DNA of 64,000 nt. It comes from Locusta migratoria (Eukaryota; Arthropoda; Insecta; Orthoptera; Acrididae). The translations under genes were made by a program, and so were the position numbers. The notes beneath the pieces are model-generated. The model was not told where the DNA came from. It saw only the letters and a list, made by a program, of their open reading frames with translations, and ran no database searches. Shown one piece after another: positions 12,608 through 23,759 of the stretch (positions are counted from its first letter, which is position 1; each line of letters starts with the position of its first letter). The stretch is taken from contig CM048750.1 in the NCBI GenBank assembly GCA_026315105.1, positions 399,031,002 to 399,095,001 of the forward strand, read 5' to 3'.

Positions 12608-13073
12608 TCCTCCCCACCTTGGTTAACCTCCTGACGTGTATAGTATTATTTTGTGATCTCTTCCATGTGCACATTTTCCTATTTTCCCTTTCTTCCATAT
12701 ATGTTGTGGACATCCATGCTCTTTAATCAAAGCCAGGTCACCAGTCATAAACAATACAATTTGCGGCTGTGCCTCTAACTTCATAAAAACATTTACGCTC
12801 CATGAGATATTTCTCAGTCCATATTTTCCAAAAGTCGTCTGTTAGTTTCTGGCATAGTTTAAACTCTTTGGCCAGGCTGTGAGTTATGATAGGTTCTGTT
12901 CCATTGGGCACATTTTATAATCCTTCACCTACTAGAAAGTGTTTTGGCATCACAGGTTCTGCATTATCACCTGGAGTGATTGGCCTTGAGTTTACGGCAG
13001 CTTCCATACAGACCAAAGTGGTATACATTTGTTCTGCAGTTAGTCTAGACCTTACCAAAAGTTTCTGTAAACA

Positions 13074-13523
13074 TCACTTGACAGTACCAATCACCCTCTT
13101 CCACCATCCTCTGCACCAAGACACACGTGGTGCAATGAACTTCCAAGTTATTTCATTTTTGGCAAGGAAGCAATGGGTCTCTGAGGCAGTCAGTAAGCTC
13201 CATAGTTCCAACAATTTTGTATTGGCAGCTTGGAAGGTCTTTGCATTGTTGGTGTTGATGGTCTGTGGCAATCCACGTCTATTAGCAAATCTTTGGAAAG
13301 CCGTCAAAAATGTATCTGTGTTCATATTAGAGGACAATTCTAAATGCACCGCATGTGTTATTGCAAAAGTGAAGAGTGCTATATACGCCTTTTCCATTGT
13401 CATGCCTGTCTTGATGAAAAGAGAGCCTGCAAAATCAATTTCAGTGACAGTAAAAGGCTTAGATGGTCTCATACGATCTGCAGGTGGTAGAGCTTCAATT
13501 TGTTGTCCTTTTAAGTTTTTCAT
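13074..13523 (-). pseudogene. BEL/Pao integrase with altered catalytic residues
   Basis: Integrase core of the BEL/Pao element. The first catalytic aspartate is present (VTEIDFAGSLF). The second block reads NTNNAKTF, where the family normally has an aspartate before NA. The third reads GWWKRVIGTVK, where the family has a glutamate after GGWW. So two of three catalytic positions are substituted and the enzyme would be inactive. Conserved context such as AYIALFTFAITHAVHLEL confirms the family. Upstream (13.55-14.15 kb) is more degraded and contains an A-rich (AAAT)n stretch at 13650-13688. Confidence 0.82.
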
Positions 13524-14159
13524 AATCTTGCACAGTAAGCATGTATGTAGAACCTATTTAATGGTTTGACAACTTTTAAGTATCCAAAATTCTCTCTGAA
13601 GTTCGTATTACATTATTCTGACTCCAAAATGATGAAGATCAATGTGTTAAAAAAAAAAAAAAAATAAATAAATAAATAAATAAAAAATATGGAGAGTCTC
13701 GTGATGTAGTGTGATCCCTCAAGAAGTATTGGGTGTCGTTGATCACAGGTGAGATCTGAAAACTGTAATCTGCCACCCAAACGAAGGAATCCACCTTCAG
13801 TGAATGGGTTAAAGTGTGCAATTTTAGAATCTTGCGGAATAGGTTTATCATTTTGGAGTGCGTGGATTTTCCGTGTGAAACACTGGCATTGAACTATTGT
13901 GATCCAATATGTGCATGCATTTTGGAGCTCGATTGTTGTCAGTTCTGGAAGGTATAGGAAGTCTCATCACTTGTTTTACATTCCTTCTCTCTTTTGGGTG
14001 CTCAAGGTGTGTATTTAGAGTACCAGATGATCAACATTCTTCTTAGTGTGTAAGCCATGGCAGTCCTTTCCACTAGACATGTGGAGACTGGATTTGATTG
14101 CCAAGAAGTCCTCGTGTTAGGTGATCTGCTGGATTTTCCTCTCCTGGACAATGTCTCAA

Positions 14160-15714
14160 CTAAGGAGGTGACGTATATGTGTGCTTTTCTGTCACTCTAT
14201 TACAGATGAAAGTTTCCCATTGATTAGGATGACTATGTATCCAGTCCAAGGTCACTGTAGAGTCCGTCCATAATATGATGTGAGCAATGTAATCCGTAGC
14301 TGTACAGAAATATTTCAGTAATCGTGCTCGCACAAGTGCACCTGGAAGTTCAAGATGTGGCATTGTTATTTTTTTAACAGGTGCAAGTCTGTTCTGCTAC
14401 AGACTGAGTGAATCACTGTGTTGCCGTGTAAAACAGTGTGGATGTATAGAGCTGCCCCATACGCATGTTCCGAAGCATCACAAAACATGTGAATATGAAC
14501 ATTGCAACCTTTAGTAGTTGCCAACCATCGTGGGATATGAATGAAAGACAATAAAAATAATGAGGCCACCCAAGTATTCCATCATGTGGCTAGATTTTGG
14601 GGTAGCAATTCATTGCAGTCAATTCCCATACACCAAGTTTCTTGGAATAATTGTTTTGCCATGACTGACACAGGAGAGAATAGTCCAAGTGGGTTGTAAA
14701 ATTTGGCTACAGCCTGTAATACTTTCCTTTTAGAAGTAGGTCCATCAGGTAATTTTTGTATAACATCATTTATATTAAAGTAGAAGTTGTCCATTGCAGT
14801 GTCCCAAAATACGCCTAATACTTGAGTATCTGTAATAATCTCTCGTCCTTTGGTTTTCCACATGTCTTGTAACTGATCTGAATTAGTGGCCCATTTCATT
14901 AATTGAAAGTTCAGTAACTTCATGAGGGTCGTTAGTTCATAATACATAGCGACAGCTTCATTGTCGTTATATGCCCCAAACGCGAAATCATCCCTGGAAG
15001 TGTGTTCTTTGAGTGTTGTATCTATCATGTCAGACCGAATGGAATTCTCGTGAAACAGTAAGTTGTTAATTCACTTGACATATGGTGGTTTCCTTGACTG
15101 TCTTGAAAAACTTGGTACCACAGAAATCTTTAAAATCCCTGTCCTCTTCATGCAAGACAATTTGAAGAAATGCTTGCATGATATTGCTGATAATAGCCAT
15201 GGCATGTGATTAGAACCGTAACAGAACAGCAAGAATTTCTGGCAAAAGATTTGGACCCGCATCTAAAGTACTGCTGAGAAAGGGTGCATTGCCCTTGTGA
15301 GAAGACACATCGAAAACGATCCTCCACTTTACTTTACTGCATTTCTCCTTCTTAACATCCTGGAGGGGGAGATAAAATATGGGATTACTTGGTTTTTCTG
15401 GAGAAACGAGTCCTACATGATTCTTTGTAATGTAATCCAACATAAGATGATGGTAAATGTCCTTTAAGGATTCATTGCTAATAAGTCTTTTGTGTAGATT
15501 ACGAAATCTACTTTCTGCATTGGTTCATAGAACATAAAAGAACATTATGTTTCTTAGGAAGACAAACAACTCTTTGGTGATCTTGCAGAAGATAAGATGC
15601 CTGAAATTCTTGGAGGAGGACAGAATCTTTATTGGTCTTTACTGTATCATGATGTGCAGTTATACCAATTGTCTGTAGATCCCAAAATGATTTCAGCTGG
15701 TCCTCTGTGGGCAT
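14160..15714 (-). pseudogene. BEL/Pao reverse transcriptase and RNase H
   Basis: Pieces of pol in successive frames: FWDLQTIGIT (15714-15508), KWRIVFDVSSHKGNAP with LDAGPNLLPEILAVLLRF (15443-15210), SRDDFAFGAYNDNEAVAMYY (15028-14582), and the RNase H-like IHMFCDASEHAYGAALY (14569-14366) followed by IILWTDSTVTLDW (14363-14160). The RT active site is altered: SRDD replaces the usual Y-x-DD. At least five frame changes or stops separate the pieces, so no functional enzyme can be made. Confidence 0.85.
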
Positions 15715-15789
15715 CTGAGCCGGAAGTACAAAGTTCTAAATTTGCAGTTAGCAGATCTCCTCCCTCTGAGAATTCAACCAATCTGGTGG

Positions 15790-16242
15790 GAAAGAGAACA
15801 ATGGGTTTAGAAATACGTATGGGTAGACTATCGGTGGATTTGACGGAAGACATCGAAAGAGTCCAAAGAAGGGCAGCTTGTTTTGTATTGTCACGATACA
15901 GGGGAGACAGCGTTATGGAAATGATACAGGTTTTGGGGTTGGAAATCATTACAACAACGGCGCTTATCGCTGCGGCGTGGGCTACTTACGAAACTCAAAT
16001 CGCCAACATTCTCCTCCGAATGCCAAAATATATTGTTGACTCCCACTTACGTAGGTAGAAATGATCATCAGAATAAAATACGGGAAATCAGAGCACTAAC
16101 AGAGAGATTCAGATGTTCTTTCTTCCCACGCGGTATTCGAGAATGGAATGGGAGATAAATAGTATAACGGTGGTTCAATGAACCCTCTGCCAGGCACTTA
16201 AATGTGATTTGCAGAGTATCCCATGTAGATGTAGATGTAGAT
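15790..16242 (+). mobile_element. 3' end of a CR1-like LINE, nested in the BEL/Pao element
   Basis: Plus-strand coding tail (DIERVQRRAACFVLSRYRG ... IVDSHLRR, stop at 16058), then a short 3' region with the phrase RGIREWNGR in a second frame. It ends in tandem GTAGAT hexamers (about 16225-16242), a tail used by this insect LINE family instead of poly(A). The same 3' end occurs in antisense at 22.66-22.95 kb. Truncated at its 5' side, as is normal for LINE insertions. Confidence 0.8.
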
Positions 16243-17498
16243 GGTTGTATGCCTGTGTTGTGTGCCTCTGTGCTTGTGTCAATGTTCTATTTTCTGGAGA
16301 AGGCCATGGCCGATATCTGAAAGTGTTGTATGTGTGTGTCTTTTGTAGGGGCATGTCGCAGGTTGTTGCCATGTCTTTGTGATAAGTTGTAAACTGACTT
16401 AGGGAGTGCGAAATGAGAATAACCAATAGCATCGCAAGATAGCGAGAGCCAATAGAATTGCATTCTGGTGTAAACATTGCATTGGTGCGGCAGTTTGAAA
16501 GCTTTCTGCCTCTTTCTTATGAATGTAATGCGATTATATTCTACAACATGTTATTTACATTTCCGTCTGATTACAGAATGAAGGATGGTATAAAAACTCT
16601 CACTTGTCACAAATAGTCTGCCGTTTATTTTGCATTCTGTTGCCATTCATGAATATATGCTCAGGTAGGAAAGTAAGCTTAAATAGCTTCGAATGAAATG
16701 TATAGAAGTAAAATTCATGTTCTACCTTATCACAAATATTTGTGTCTCTTTCCACATATGTGACAATTTCCGAGAGTGTGGTCAAGCAGGGGAATATGAA
16801 TTTTATTGCTGCTCTCGGAGCAGTTTTAGCTGTCCTCATAATTCCCTGCATGACCAGATTTATTTTATTTATTTATTTTTGAGGTCCATGAAACTCTGTG
16901 AGGACTGTATCGCTAGGATGTAGAATGTGTCATATAATTGCAATGATAATCATATGTAAATGTCATGTGGCTTACTGTCTAAATTGTTTGTAAATAGATG
17001 CATGACAAGGGTTACACCCTACTTAAGGGCTTAGTGTGCTAATGTTGGCAACAAAATTTTCGCTTTACGATGATAATTAATTTACTAACCAGACAAGGGT
17101 ACATACAAGAAGCTCTCAGTCATGTCCTTATTACTATATCGTCAATGTAGTTCGATTAACAATCAACAGATGCCAGCACTGGTCATAAACAAGCTACAGA
17201 TGTAGTGCAAGATGTAACATTTATCAGTTCTTAAGTGCCTACAGAATAGCAACAATACCAGTAAAGTGCACAACAATGTAATTAACTGCTTCTACAAATT
17301 GTACTGTGATATATATGACATTACAACCCAGTTGAACTTAGCTCTGTATGCATGCTTTGTCAATGGATGATTTTGTCATCTGGCATAAAAAACCACTGCA
17401 GTGAACCCTTCGTGATATTGGCGCATGAAGTGAGTAAAAATTCTTGGATGTCAGGCATCAATCGTGGAGTCCTCCCAGATTTTTGCACCAAAAGATAC
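16243..17498. other. BEL/Pao internal region without recognisable coding
   Basis: Should contain the gag of the BEL/Pao element, but I recognise no gag motif in either strand. At 16.29-16.33 kb a GAAGGCCATGGCCGAT phrase recalls the PLE-B terminal repeat, so another insertion is possible. The last part (17468-17498) is the primer-binding-site region. Confidence 0.45.
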
Positions 17499-17650
17499 TG
17501 TAGTGAATGACAGTAGTAGTGCAGCAATTTGTCAATACAACACAACATTTTATTTACCATATCACAGAACATATAAAACAAAAGGAGTTTACAAAACAGA
17601 AAATCAGATAAAGATAATACAGTCTTAATTAAGTACATCGATTTCCAACA
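17499..17650 (-). repeat. 5' LTR of BEL/Pao element
   Basis: 152 bp partner of 12458-12607. On the minus strand it starts TGTTGGAAATC at 17650 and ends CACTACA at 17499. Directly followed on the plus strand by the GATAT target duplication. Confidence 0.88.
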
Positions 17651-17744
17651 GATATTAATATTGCTCTTGTTAACCTCCCAGACTGCCTATTAGTGATAGT
17701 ACTTTGTTTAGGACATTGTAAAGGAAAACATGTTTCAAAGGGCA

Positions 17745-17970
17745 TGTAGTGTCTAGCCGGCGTTGCTATTTATTTAATTAATAAAAATCAGCTTCATTAT
17801 GAACATCAGAAAACTTTTATTTTACAAGACAACATAAATTGAACTGAAATAAAAACCAGAGAGTAAGCAAGCAAAGAGTAAAGAAAACAGAGGTAAAGTT
17901 AGCTCTTCTAAAGAATAAATATTAAAATTCACTGTGCTAAAATCAATCTTCTGACGGTGATTCCCACACA
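17745..17970 (-). repeat. 3' LTR of the second Gypsy element
   Basis: On the minus strand it starts TGTGTGGGAATCACC at 17970, directly after a GCAGGGGGGC purine tract. It contains AAATAAAAG-like signals and ends near GGCTAGACA (17750) or ACTACA (17745). Its partner 5' LTR is not in the window, so the left edge is uncertain by a few bases. Confidence 0.65.
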
Positions 17971-18099
17971 GCCCCCCTGCGGTAGAGCGGAACTCTAGGG
18001 ATGTAGGGGTACTTGTACTTGACACGTTAGCTAGCCCTAGAATATACCGTCGGTACTGTGTTCCTCTTCGGTTCCTCTTGTTAGTATGGGAGGTTGGCT

Positions 18100-19175
18100 G
18101 TCACATTCTTCCACCATGTCACCTTCATGCTGTGGTTGTTGTACAAGTACTGCCGATTCATGATCTCTCTGTTGCATGTTTTCTTCAGTCAGCAACATGT
18201 GTTGGCTTCACCCGTTCCAATGATACTCCAATGATACTGTTTGCCACTTTCCATTAGAGTCAATTTGTATTGTATGGTAACCTCTCAGTAGCACTTTATG
18301 TGGCTCCAAATATGGAGGCTGCAGTGATGGTCATATTGTGTCTGTTCTGAGCATGACATGGGTGCAGGTGTAAAAGTCCTTATGGATGAATGGTTTTCCT
18401 TCTCCATGTCATGATGCAGGTGATGGACGTAGTGTAGCTATTTGTCTGCATACCATCTGCAGAACTGTGATAAGTCCTCTTGTGGTGTCTCAACCTGAGC
18501 ATTAAAGAATTCTGATGGCAGCCTCAAGATCTCCCCATAAACCAAATCCACTGTGGAAGCTCCCAAATCTGTTTTAAATGCAGTTTGCAAACCCAGTAAC
18601 TCTAGAGGCAAAGCAGAAGTTCACGATTGTGAATGACACATTAATGCAGCCTTTAAGGTTCTATGCAAACGTTACTGGCCAGGTGGTAAGCAGTTGTGCG
18701 ATGATGGCAGAAACCACACAGATTGGCCAATTCTAAGAGCAGTACAGACTCGAATTAGCAGCCTTGTTCAGTGGTCACATGTAATGGACAGCCAAAACAT
18801 GTAATCCAAGTTGCTAGAAATACCTGTGCACAGATTCTGCTGAAATATCTGTGAGTGGCACTGCTTCTGCTCATCTTGTGTAATGGTCAATCATGGTAAG
18901 GAGATAGCGGTATCTTTCTGAAGGTAATAATGGACCTACAATGTCGAAGTGTACATGTGTAAATCTTGTCGTTGTAAGTGGAAAATCTCCAATCTGTTTG
19001 TGGACGTGCCGACCAATTTTACATCTTTGGCACTGCAAGCATTACTTTGCCCAACTCTGGAATCTCTCTTAATTCCTGGACATATAAAGTGATCTATCAT
19101 AAGCTTGACACTTGTGTTTGCTCTAGGGTGAGCAAAGCTGTGAATGACATCGAAAAAACTTTCTGTCTCAGGCAC
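18100..19175 (-). pseudogene. Gypsy integrase (second element)
   Basis: Minus-strand integrase. The zinc-binding region (FAHPRANTSVKLMIDHF ... CSAKDVKLVGTSTN, 19175-18936) is degraded. The core start HVHFDIVGPLLPSERYRYL with its aspartate and LLTMIDHYTR is clear at about 18.95-18.85 kb. The second catalytic block is not recognisable (18.6-18.8 kb is full of stops). The C-terminal part near 18.1-18.3 kb (LEPHKVLLRGYHTIQI) remains. Not functional. Confidence 0.75.
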
Positions 19176-19188
19176 AAATGGTCTAGGT

Positions 19189-20244
19189 CTACCTTGAGAT
19201 ACGTCGCATCAAATATAAATATTCCCTCCAGCTGGCTGTACTTGTTGTAATCATAGCATTCTTGTGATATGTTTCAAGTTGCGGGTCCACTTTTTGTGCA
19301 TCAGCCAATTGTTCATAGTCAATCGTCTGACAAATAGAATCAACTCTTGACAAACAATCTATGACCATGTTTTCCGTTCCTCTGATATGCCTCATGTCTG
19401 TCGTAAACTGAGCTATAAATTCTAACTGTCGGAACTGCTGCAGTGAGCAACTGTCTTTGTTTTTGTAGAAAGTAAAAGTGATATATTTGTAGTCAGTATA
19501 TATATGGTAGTGAATGGTTTTGCTTCCACTTGCGGACAGAAGTACTTTAAAGCTTCATACATTGTTAGTAGTTCTCTATCATATGCACTCCAGTTGACTT
19601 GTGCCGCTGTGAGTTTACGGGAGAAGAATCATAAAGATTGCAATTTCCCATTTACTTTCTGTTGTAGGGCTACTCCTAAAGCTTGCTGACTGGCATCAAC
19701 CACTATAGCTACTGGTGCCTGAGAATCTGAGTGTGTTAATAGCACTGCATTCTGTAAGTCTGTTTTAATGTGTTTGAATGCCACTTGCATTTCTGGGGTC
19801 CATTTTAATGATTGTCAGCCTGTCGCATTCTTGCCCACTAGTGCTGCAGTGAAAGGTGCCTGCTTTTTAGCTGCTTTTGGCAAGTGCTGCTGATAAAAGT
19901 TCACAGCCCCAAGAAATCTTTGAAGGTGTTGATAATTGGTTGGCTGGACCATCTTCGTGATAGCTGTAATTTTTTCCCAAAGTGGAATTATTCCAGCCAA
20001 AGTCACAGTGTAACCAAGAAACATCACTTGGCTTTGTCTGAGCATACGTTTAAGCCTCATTTATTACAATTCTGTACACATCTAAATGCTTGAGAATGGC
20101 TTTTAAATGTTCCTCATGTTGTTTGTTTGATTTAGCAAAAATCAATATATCTTCAATGTGGTACACCGAGGGATGGGCAGAGAAATACTTGTCATGGGCT
20201 TGTAGGACACTCAGGGAGTCACTATGGACAACATACGACTTCAT
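19189..20244 (-). pseudogene. Gypsy reverse transcriptase and RNase H (second element)
   Basis: From 20244 down: RT palm with VYHIEDILIFAKS (the YxDD position reads HIED), then LKHLDVYRIVINEA. The RT thumb and connection follow (20060-19815; QVMFLGYTVTLAGIIP, LQRFLGAVNFYQQHLPKAA). RNase H (about 19.72-19.45 kb) has VVDASQQALGVALQQ and YDRELLTMYEALKYF. Its end is at 19395-19189 (MRHIRGTENMVIDCLSRV). Stops and frame changes separate the parts; the RT active-site aspartate pair is damaged. Confidence 0.82.
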
Positions 20245-20429
20245 GGGGCATGCTCATAGGTTGTCAAAGAGCATGAGATATGGGGATCAGTTCAGCTGTG
20301 AAAATGCTACAGCTGGGTGGCAGGGACCGTTGTTCACGTCACTCAGGACGAAAGGTCAATGTGGAGGCTAGCCGTGCACCCGATCTGCCTGTGAGTGGAC
20401 ATGTGGCTGCTCCTTCAGCAGGGTCTGAG

Positions 20430-21040
20430 CAGGCACACAGGGGGAGGCGTATATTAGTGATTGGGAGCTCCAATGTTCGGCGGGTGATGTTTCCCTAAGG
20501 GTGTTTCCCTTAGGGAAATAGCAGAAAGGTCAGGGAAGAAGGCCAGTGTGCACTCTGTTTGCTTACTGGGGGTGTCTCATCCAAGATGTGGAGGAGGCCC
20601 TTTCGGCAGCGATAGAGAACATTGGGTTCACCCGACTACAAATTGTTGCTCATGTCGGCACCAATGACTCCTGCCGGCTGGGTTCAGAGGTCATTCTCAG
20701 TTCATACAGGCGGCTGGTGGAGTTGGTGAAGGCTGAAAGCCTCATTCACGGGGTGGAATCTGAGCTAACTATTTGCGGTGTCGTTGCCAGAACCGATCGT
20801 AGCCCTCTGGTTTGGAGCCAAGTGGAAGGCTTGAACCAGAGGCTCAGATGATTCTGTGGAGATCTGGGGTGCAAATTTCTCGACATCCGCTATCGCGTGG
20901 AGGTAGGGTTCCATTGTATAGGTTAGGCGTGCACTACACACAGAAAGCAGCTACAAGGGTAGCGGAGTACATGTGGATTGCACATGGGAGTTTTTTAGGT
21001 TGGAGAATTCCCTCCCTGGGCCCGACAAGACACATCTGAG
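20430..21040 (+). pseudogene. LINE ORF1 with SGNH-hydrolase-like domain, broken
   Basis: Three SGNH-type blocks are visible in three frames: ILVIGSSNVRR (block I, about 20450-20485), IVAHVGTNDSCRLGSEV (block III, about 20645-20695), and LGVHYTQKAATRVAEYM (block V with the histidine, about 20920-20970). This fits the esterase-like ORF1 protein of CR1-clade LINEs, whose role in retrotransposition is not settled. Frames change near 20490 (at a 12-bp palindrome) and again near 20850, so it is not intact. Confidence 0.72.
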
Positions 21041-21079
21041 TCACAACAAGGTAGCAGTAGGCAGAACACAACAGGCAAT

Positions 21080-21670
21080 GAAAAGATCAATGTAGTAGTA
21101 GTTAACTGCAGGAGCATCTATAGAAAGGTCCCAGAAGTTCTCTCATTAATAAACGGTCACAATGCCCAAGTAGTACTAGGGACGGAAAGTTGGCTGAAAC
21201 CAGATGTAAACAGTAATGAGATTCTAAACTCAGACTCGAATGTTTACCGCAGAGATAGGCTGCACAATGAAGAGGGAGGCATGTTTATAGCGATAAAAAG
21301 TGCACTACTATCGAAGGAAATAGATGGAGATCCAAAGTGTGAAATAATTTAGGTGAAGGTCACAGTTAAAGCAGGCTTGAACATGGTAACTGGATGTTTT
21401 AGGCCTCCCGCCTTAGCAGCCGTTGAGTCAGAACACCTGAAGGAAAATTTGGAAAATATTTCGAGCAGATGTCCTGATCATGTTATAATTTTGGAAGGAG
21501 ATTTTAATTTACCAGATATAGACTGGGAGACCCAAACGCTTATGATGGGTGGCAGGGACAAGGAATCCAGTGAAATTGTTTTGAGTGCATTATCTGAAAA
21601 TTACCTTGAGCACAGAATACTTGATCGCTCAACACAGAAGTTTTATCTCAAGTACAGATAGTGTTGAGGA
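21080..21670 (+). pseudogene. LINE apurinic-type endonuclease, broken
   Basis: N-terminal part of LINE ORF2. The endonuclease nicks target DNA to prime reverse transcription. Visible blocks: VVVVNCRSIYRKVPEVLSL, VVLGTESWLKPDV (metal-binding glutamate), YRRDRLHNEEGGMFIAIK, a stop at about 21349-21351 (EII then TAG), then VTGCFRPPA and VIILEGDFNLPDIDW (catalytic Asp-Phe-Asn). The C-terminal SDH block is missing because the element is deleted after about 21.66 kb. Confidence 0.8.
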
Positions 21671-21839
21671 AAAGTGGTCAAAGTTCATAGTCATTGTACA
21701 ATATGCATTAAATGAGTATGTACCAAGCAAGATTGTAAAAGATGGAAAGGAGCCACTATGGTACAACAACCAAATTAGTACATCCACATTGATATTTTCT
21801 TATTTGTTATTAGAAGTACTCTTGTAATACTCCCAACAA

Positions 21840-22120
21840 ATTTTTATTAATAACCCTGTACTCACCTGACCAGAAATCCTATTTATCTTTTCATTGAACT
21901 CCACTAATCCCCACTATATCTAACTTCAATCTCTTCATTTCCCTACCCGTTTAAGAGATCTAACATTCCACACTTCAGTTCATAGTAAGTCATTGTTGTT
22001 TTTCCTGATGATAACATCCACCTGAGTAGTCCCTGCCTGGTGATCTAAATTGGGGACTATTTTACCTCTGGAATATTTTACCTGAGAGGATACCATCATC
22101 ATATATTCATATTAGAGCCA
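21840..22120 (-). pseudogene. LINE endonuclease N-terminal fragment
   Basis: On the minus strand near 21.97-21.90 kb the translation reads REMKRLKLDIVGISGVQ, which resembles the start of a LINE endonuclease where a helper strand (EMKRL-x-LDI-x-G-x-SE) precedes the first metal-binding residue. Stops and frameshifts surround it. Small and decayed; it might belong to the same class as the element at 34.4-37.2 kb. Confidence 0.45.
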
Positions 22121-22129
22121 GTCATCTCA

Positions 22130-22650
22130 GCCTTTAGGCTCGCTCCTCATAGCTTGCTCCTTGCAGCAGGCTCGCAGCCGCAGGGGGTCAGCTGCGGCCA
22201 GTCTGCTACAATCTTCAACTTAGCACGTGAGACACATAACACTCATAGAAACTCACACTGTCATTTCTTACAGGACAAAAACAATTAAAGAGGATGTTCT
22301 GTAATGTTATCAGATGGGATGTACGTTCTCCTGGACAGGCCAGGAACAAGCTGCACTAATTCCTGCCTGGATAAGTTAAAGGTACTAATTTAATTAGAAA
22401 TTTGTGTTATTTCGTGTTAGGTAAATGAGGTACCTATGATAATATTCAGTTTTTCTGAAGTTTACTTTTATAGCATCTTAAACAAGAGTGCTGAAGATTT
22501 ATTATTTACCTTCTCACCAGTTACAAAGTTGTAGTAATTATGATGCTGAAGAATTGAGTTTATTTGAGAATGTTGTCAACAGATGCACCCATTGCACGCT
22601 GGTAATGGATATGTTTTGTGAGTAAGAGATCAAAAACAGAAATATTGAGT
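22130..22650. other. no recognisable gene
   Basis: 22.13-22.20 kb is GC-richer with GCTCGCTCC / CTCGCAGCCGCAG phrases, possibly the 5' untranslated part of the minus-strand LINE just before it. The rest is AT-rich without recognised content. Confidence 0.4.
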
Positions 22651-22654
22651 TACA

Positions 22655-22950
22655 CATTTTGCACTCTTTGCTATACATTTCATCCATGCACTCATCTATA
22701 TCTGTATCTACATATGTAAAAATTCTGTAATTCACCGTAAGGTGTGTGGCAGAGGGTACCTCATCCCACAACTTGTCATTGCCTTTGTATGAGCCCTAAT
22801 TTCTCTTATTTTAACCTTTGTGATCTGTAAGCTGGCAGCAGCAGAATTGTTCTGTAGTCAGCTTCAAAGGCACTCTAAATTTCCTCAACATTGTTTACAT
22901 CTAGTGGTCATTTCATCTGTTTAGGACTTCTTAGAAAAGATATGATTTTT
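22655..22950 (-). mobile_element. CR1-like LINE 3' end, antisense
   Basis: The plus strand here (TCTATATCTGTATCTACA, then a stretch ending GGCAGAGGGTACC) is the reverse complement, with changes, of the 3' end seen at 16.16-16.24 kb (GAACCCTCTGCC ... TGTAGATGTAGATG). So this is another, more diverged 3' end of the same LINE family. No coding remains. Confidence 0.6.
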
Positions 22951-23385
22951 ATATAATAGTGGAAATAAATTATGTCTGTCAGATTTTGGAGTACCAATAA
23001 TGGAGGATAGGAAACAACTCACTGAAAAGAGACTTGCTGAGCTGCTGACAGACATGAAAATAGACAATCACATTCATGCAACTTAAATTTTCGCCAATGG
23101 CCTTCACCAGAAAAATAAACACATACATTGCTGCAATCATTCAGACAACTATACACACACAACTATCATGTCTGACCCTCCAGCAATACAAGCTAGACTT
23201 TGAGTGAGGTCGGGAGTGGAGGGGGAAGGATGCTGGGTAAAGGTGGGGATGGAAAGTTCCGCACTGCATTATGGAATTTAAAGGCTCTGATTGGTGGGAA
23301 TTTGAATTGTGGTACTGAATACAGTGAAGGAAAGGGGCGGGAAAGGATAAAAGGGAGGTGTAGAGGAGTGTGGGGAGGGAGTAGG

Positions 23386-23590
23386 GGGATTTAAAATGAT
23401 AAGAATAATAAAGAAAAAGAAAAATAGGAGAAAAAAGGAAAAATAAAGTTAGAAAAAAAAGGAAAAAGCAAAGTTAGGAAAAAAGGAAAAAATAAAGTTA
23501 GGAAAAAAGGAAACATCACTGTTAGGAAAAATAGGATAAAATAAAGTTAGGAAAATAGGAGAAAATAAAAAATAAGTAAAAATAAAATGA
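23386..23590 (+). repeat. A-rich minisatellite, left arm of inverted repeat
   Basis: Irregular tandem copies of a roughly 20-30 bp unit with the theme GGAAAAAATAAAGTTA. It starts at GGGGGATTTAAAATGATAAG. The reverse complement of 24262-24461 starts with the same words (GGGGATTTGAAATGATAAG) and carries the same units, so the two arrays form a long inverted repeat around the PLE-B endonuclease. Confidence 0.75.
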
Positions 23591-23759
23591 TAAATCAAGG
23601 GGATATTGTAAGTGGTGATGCACAGTTGTAAGAAGACGTGGATACAGAATAATTTCGGGGAAGGGGGAGGGGGAGGAGTTGTTAGGCATAGGGAGCAGGG
23701 ATGGGAAGTTATCTTACATTGAGGCCAGGATGGTTGCGGGACCGTAGAATGTGTTGAAG

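Larger units (their letters stand above)
12458..17650 (-). mobile_element. BEL/Pao LTR retrotransposon, decayed, with nested insertion
   Basis: Two LTRs in direct orientation flank a minus-strand pol of BEL/Pao type. The 5-bp target duplication GATAT is perfect (12453-12457 and 17651-17655). On the minus strand, the 5' LTR is 17650-17499. A primer-binding-site-like TGGTGCAAAAATCTGG starts 8 bp inside it. The 3' LTR (12607-12458) is preceded by the purine-rich tract AAGGTGGGGAGGA. Pol is split into many frames. A LINE 3' end (15.79-16.24 kb, +) is inserted. No gag could be recognised in 16.25-17.49 kb. Confidence 0.88.
17745..20280 (-). mobile_element. Gypsy LTR retrotransposon, 3' half
   Basis: Minus-strand Ty3/Gypsy fragment from within RT to the 3' LTR. 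It has no 5' half: the RT begins at about 20245, close to the start of the CR1-like LINE at 20.29 kb. The family differs from the 2.7-7.5 kb element. All domains carry stops and frameshifts. Confidence 0.85.
20290..21780 (+). mobile_element. CR1-like LINE, 5' part with esterase-type ORF1 and endonuclease
   Basis: Plus-strand 5' portion of a LINE. ORF1 resembles the SGNH/GDSL esterase-like protein known from CR1-type LINEs; the endonuclease of ORF2 follows. The element breaks off after the endonuclease (about 21.66 kb) with a short piece of the linker to RT (SVEEKWSKF ... PLWYNNQI, to 21780). The whole RT is missing. It lies directly beside the truncated Gypsy RT at 20245-20280. Confidence 0.78.

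Noticed and set aside
12886..13569. 227-codon plus-strand frame as a gene
   Set aside because: It is the antisense of the BEL/Pao integrase on the minus strand.
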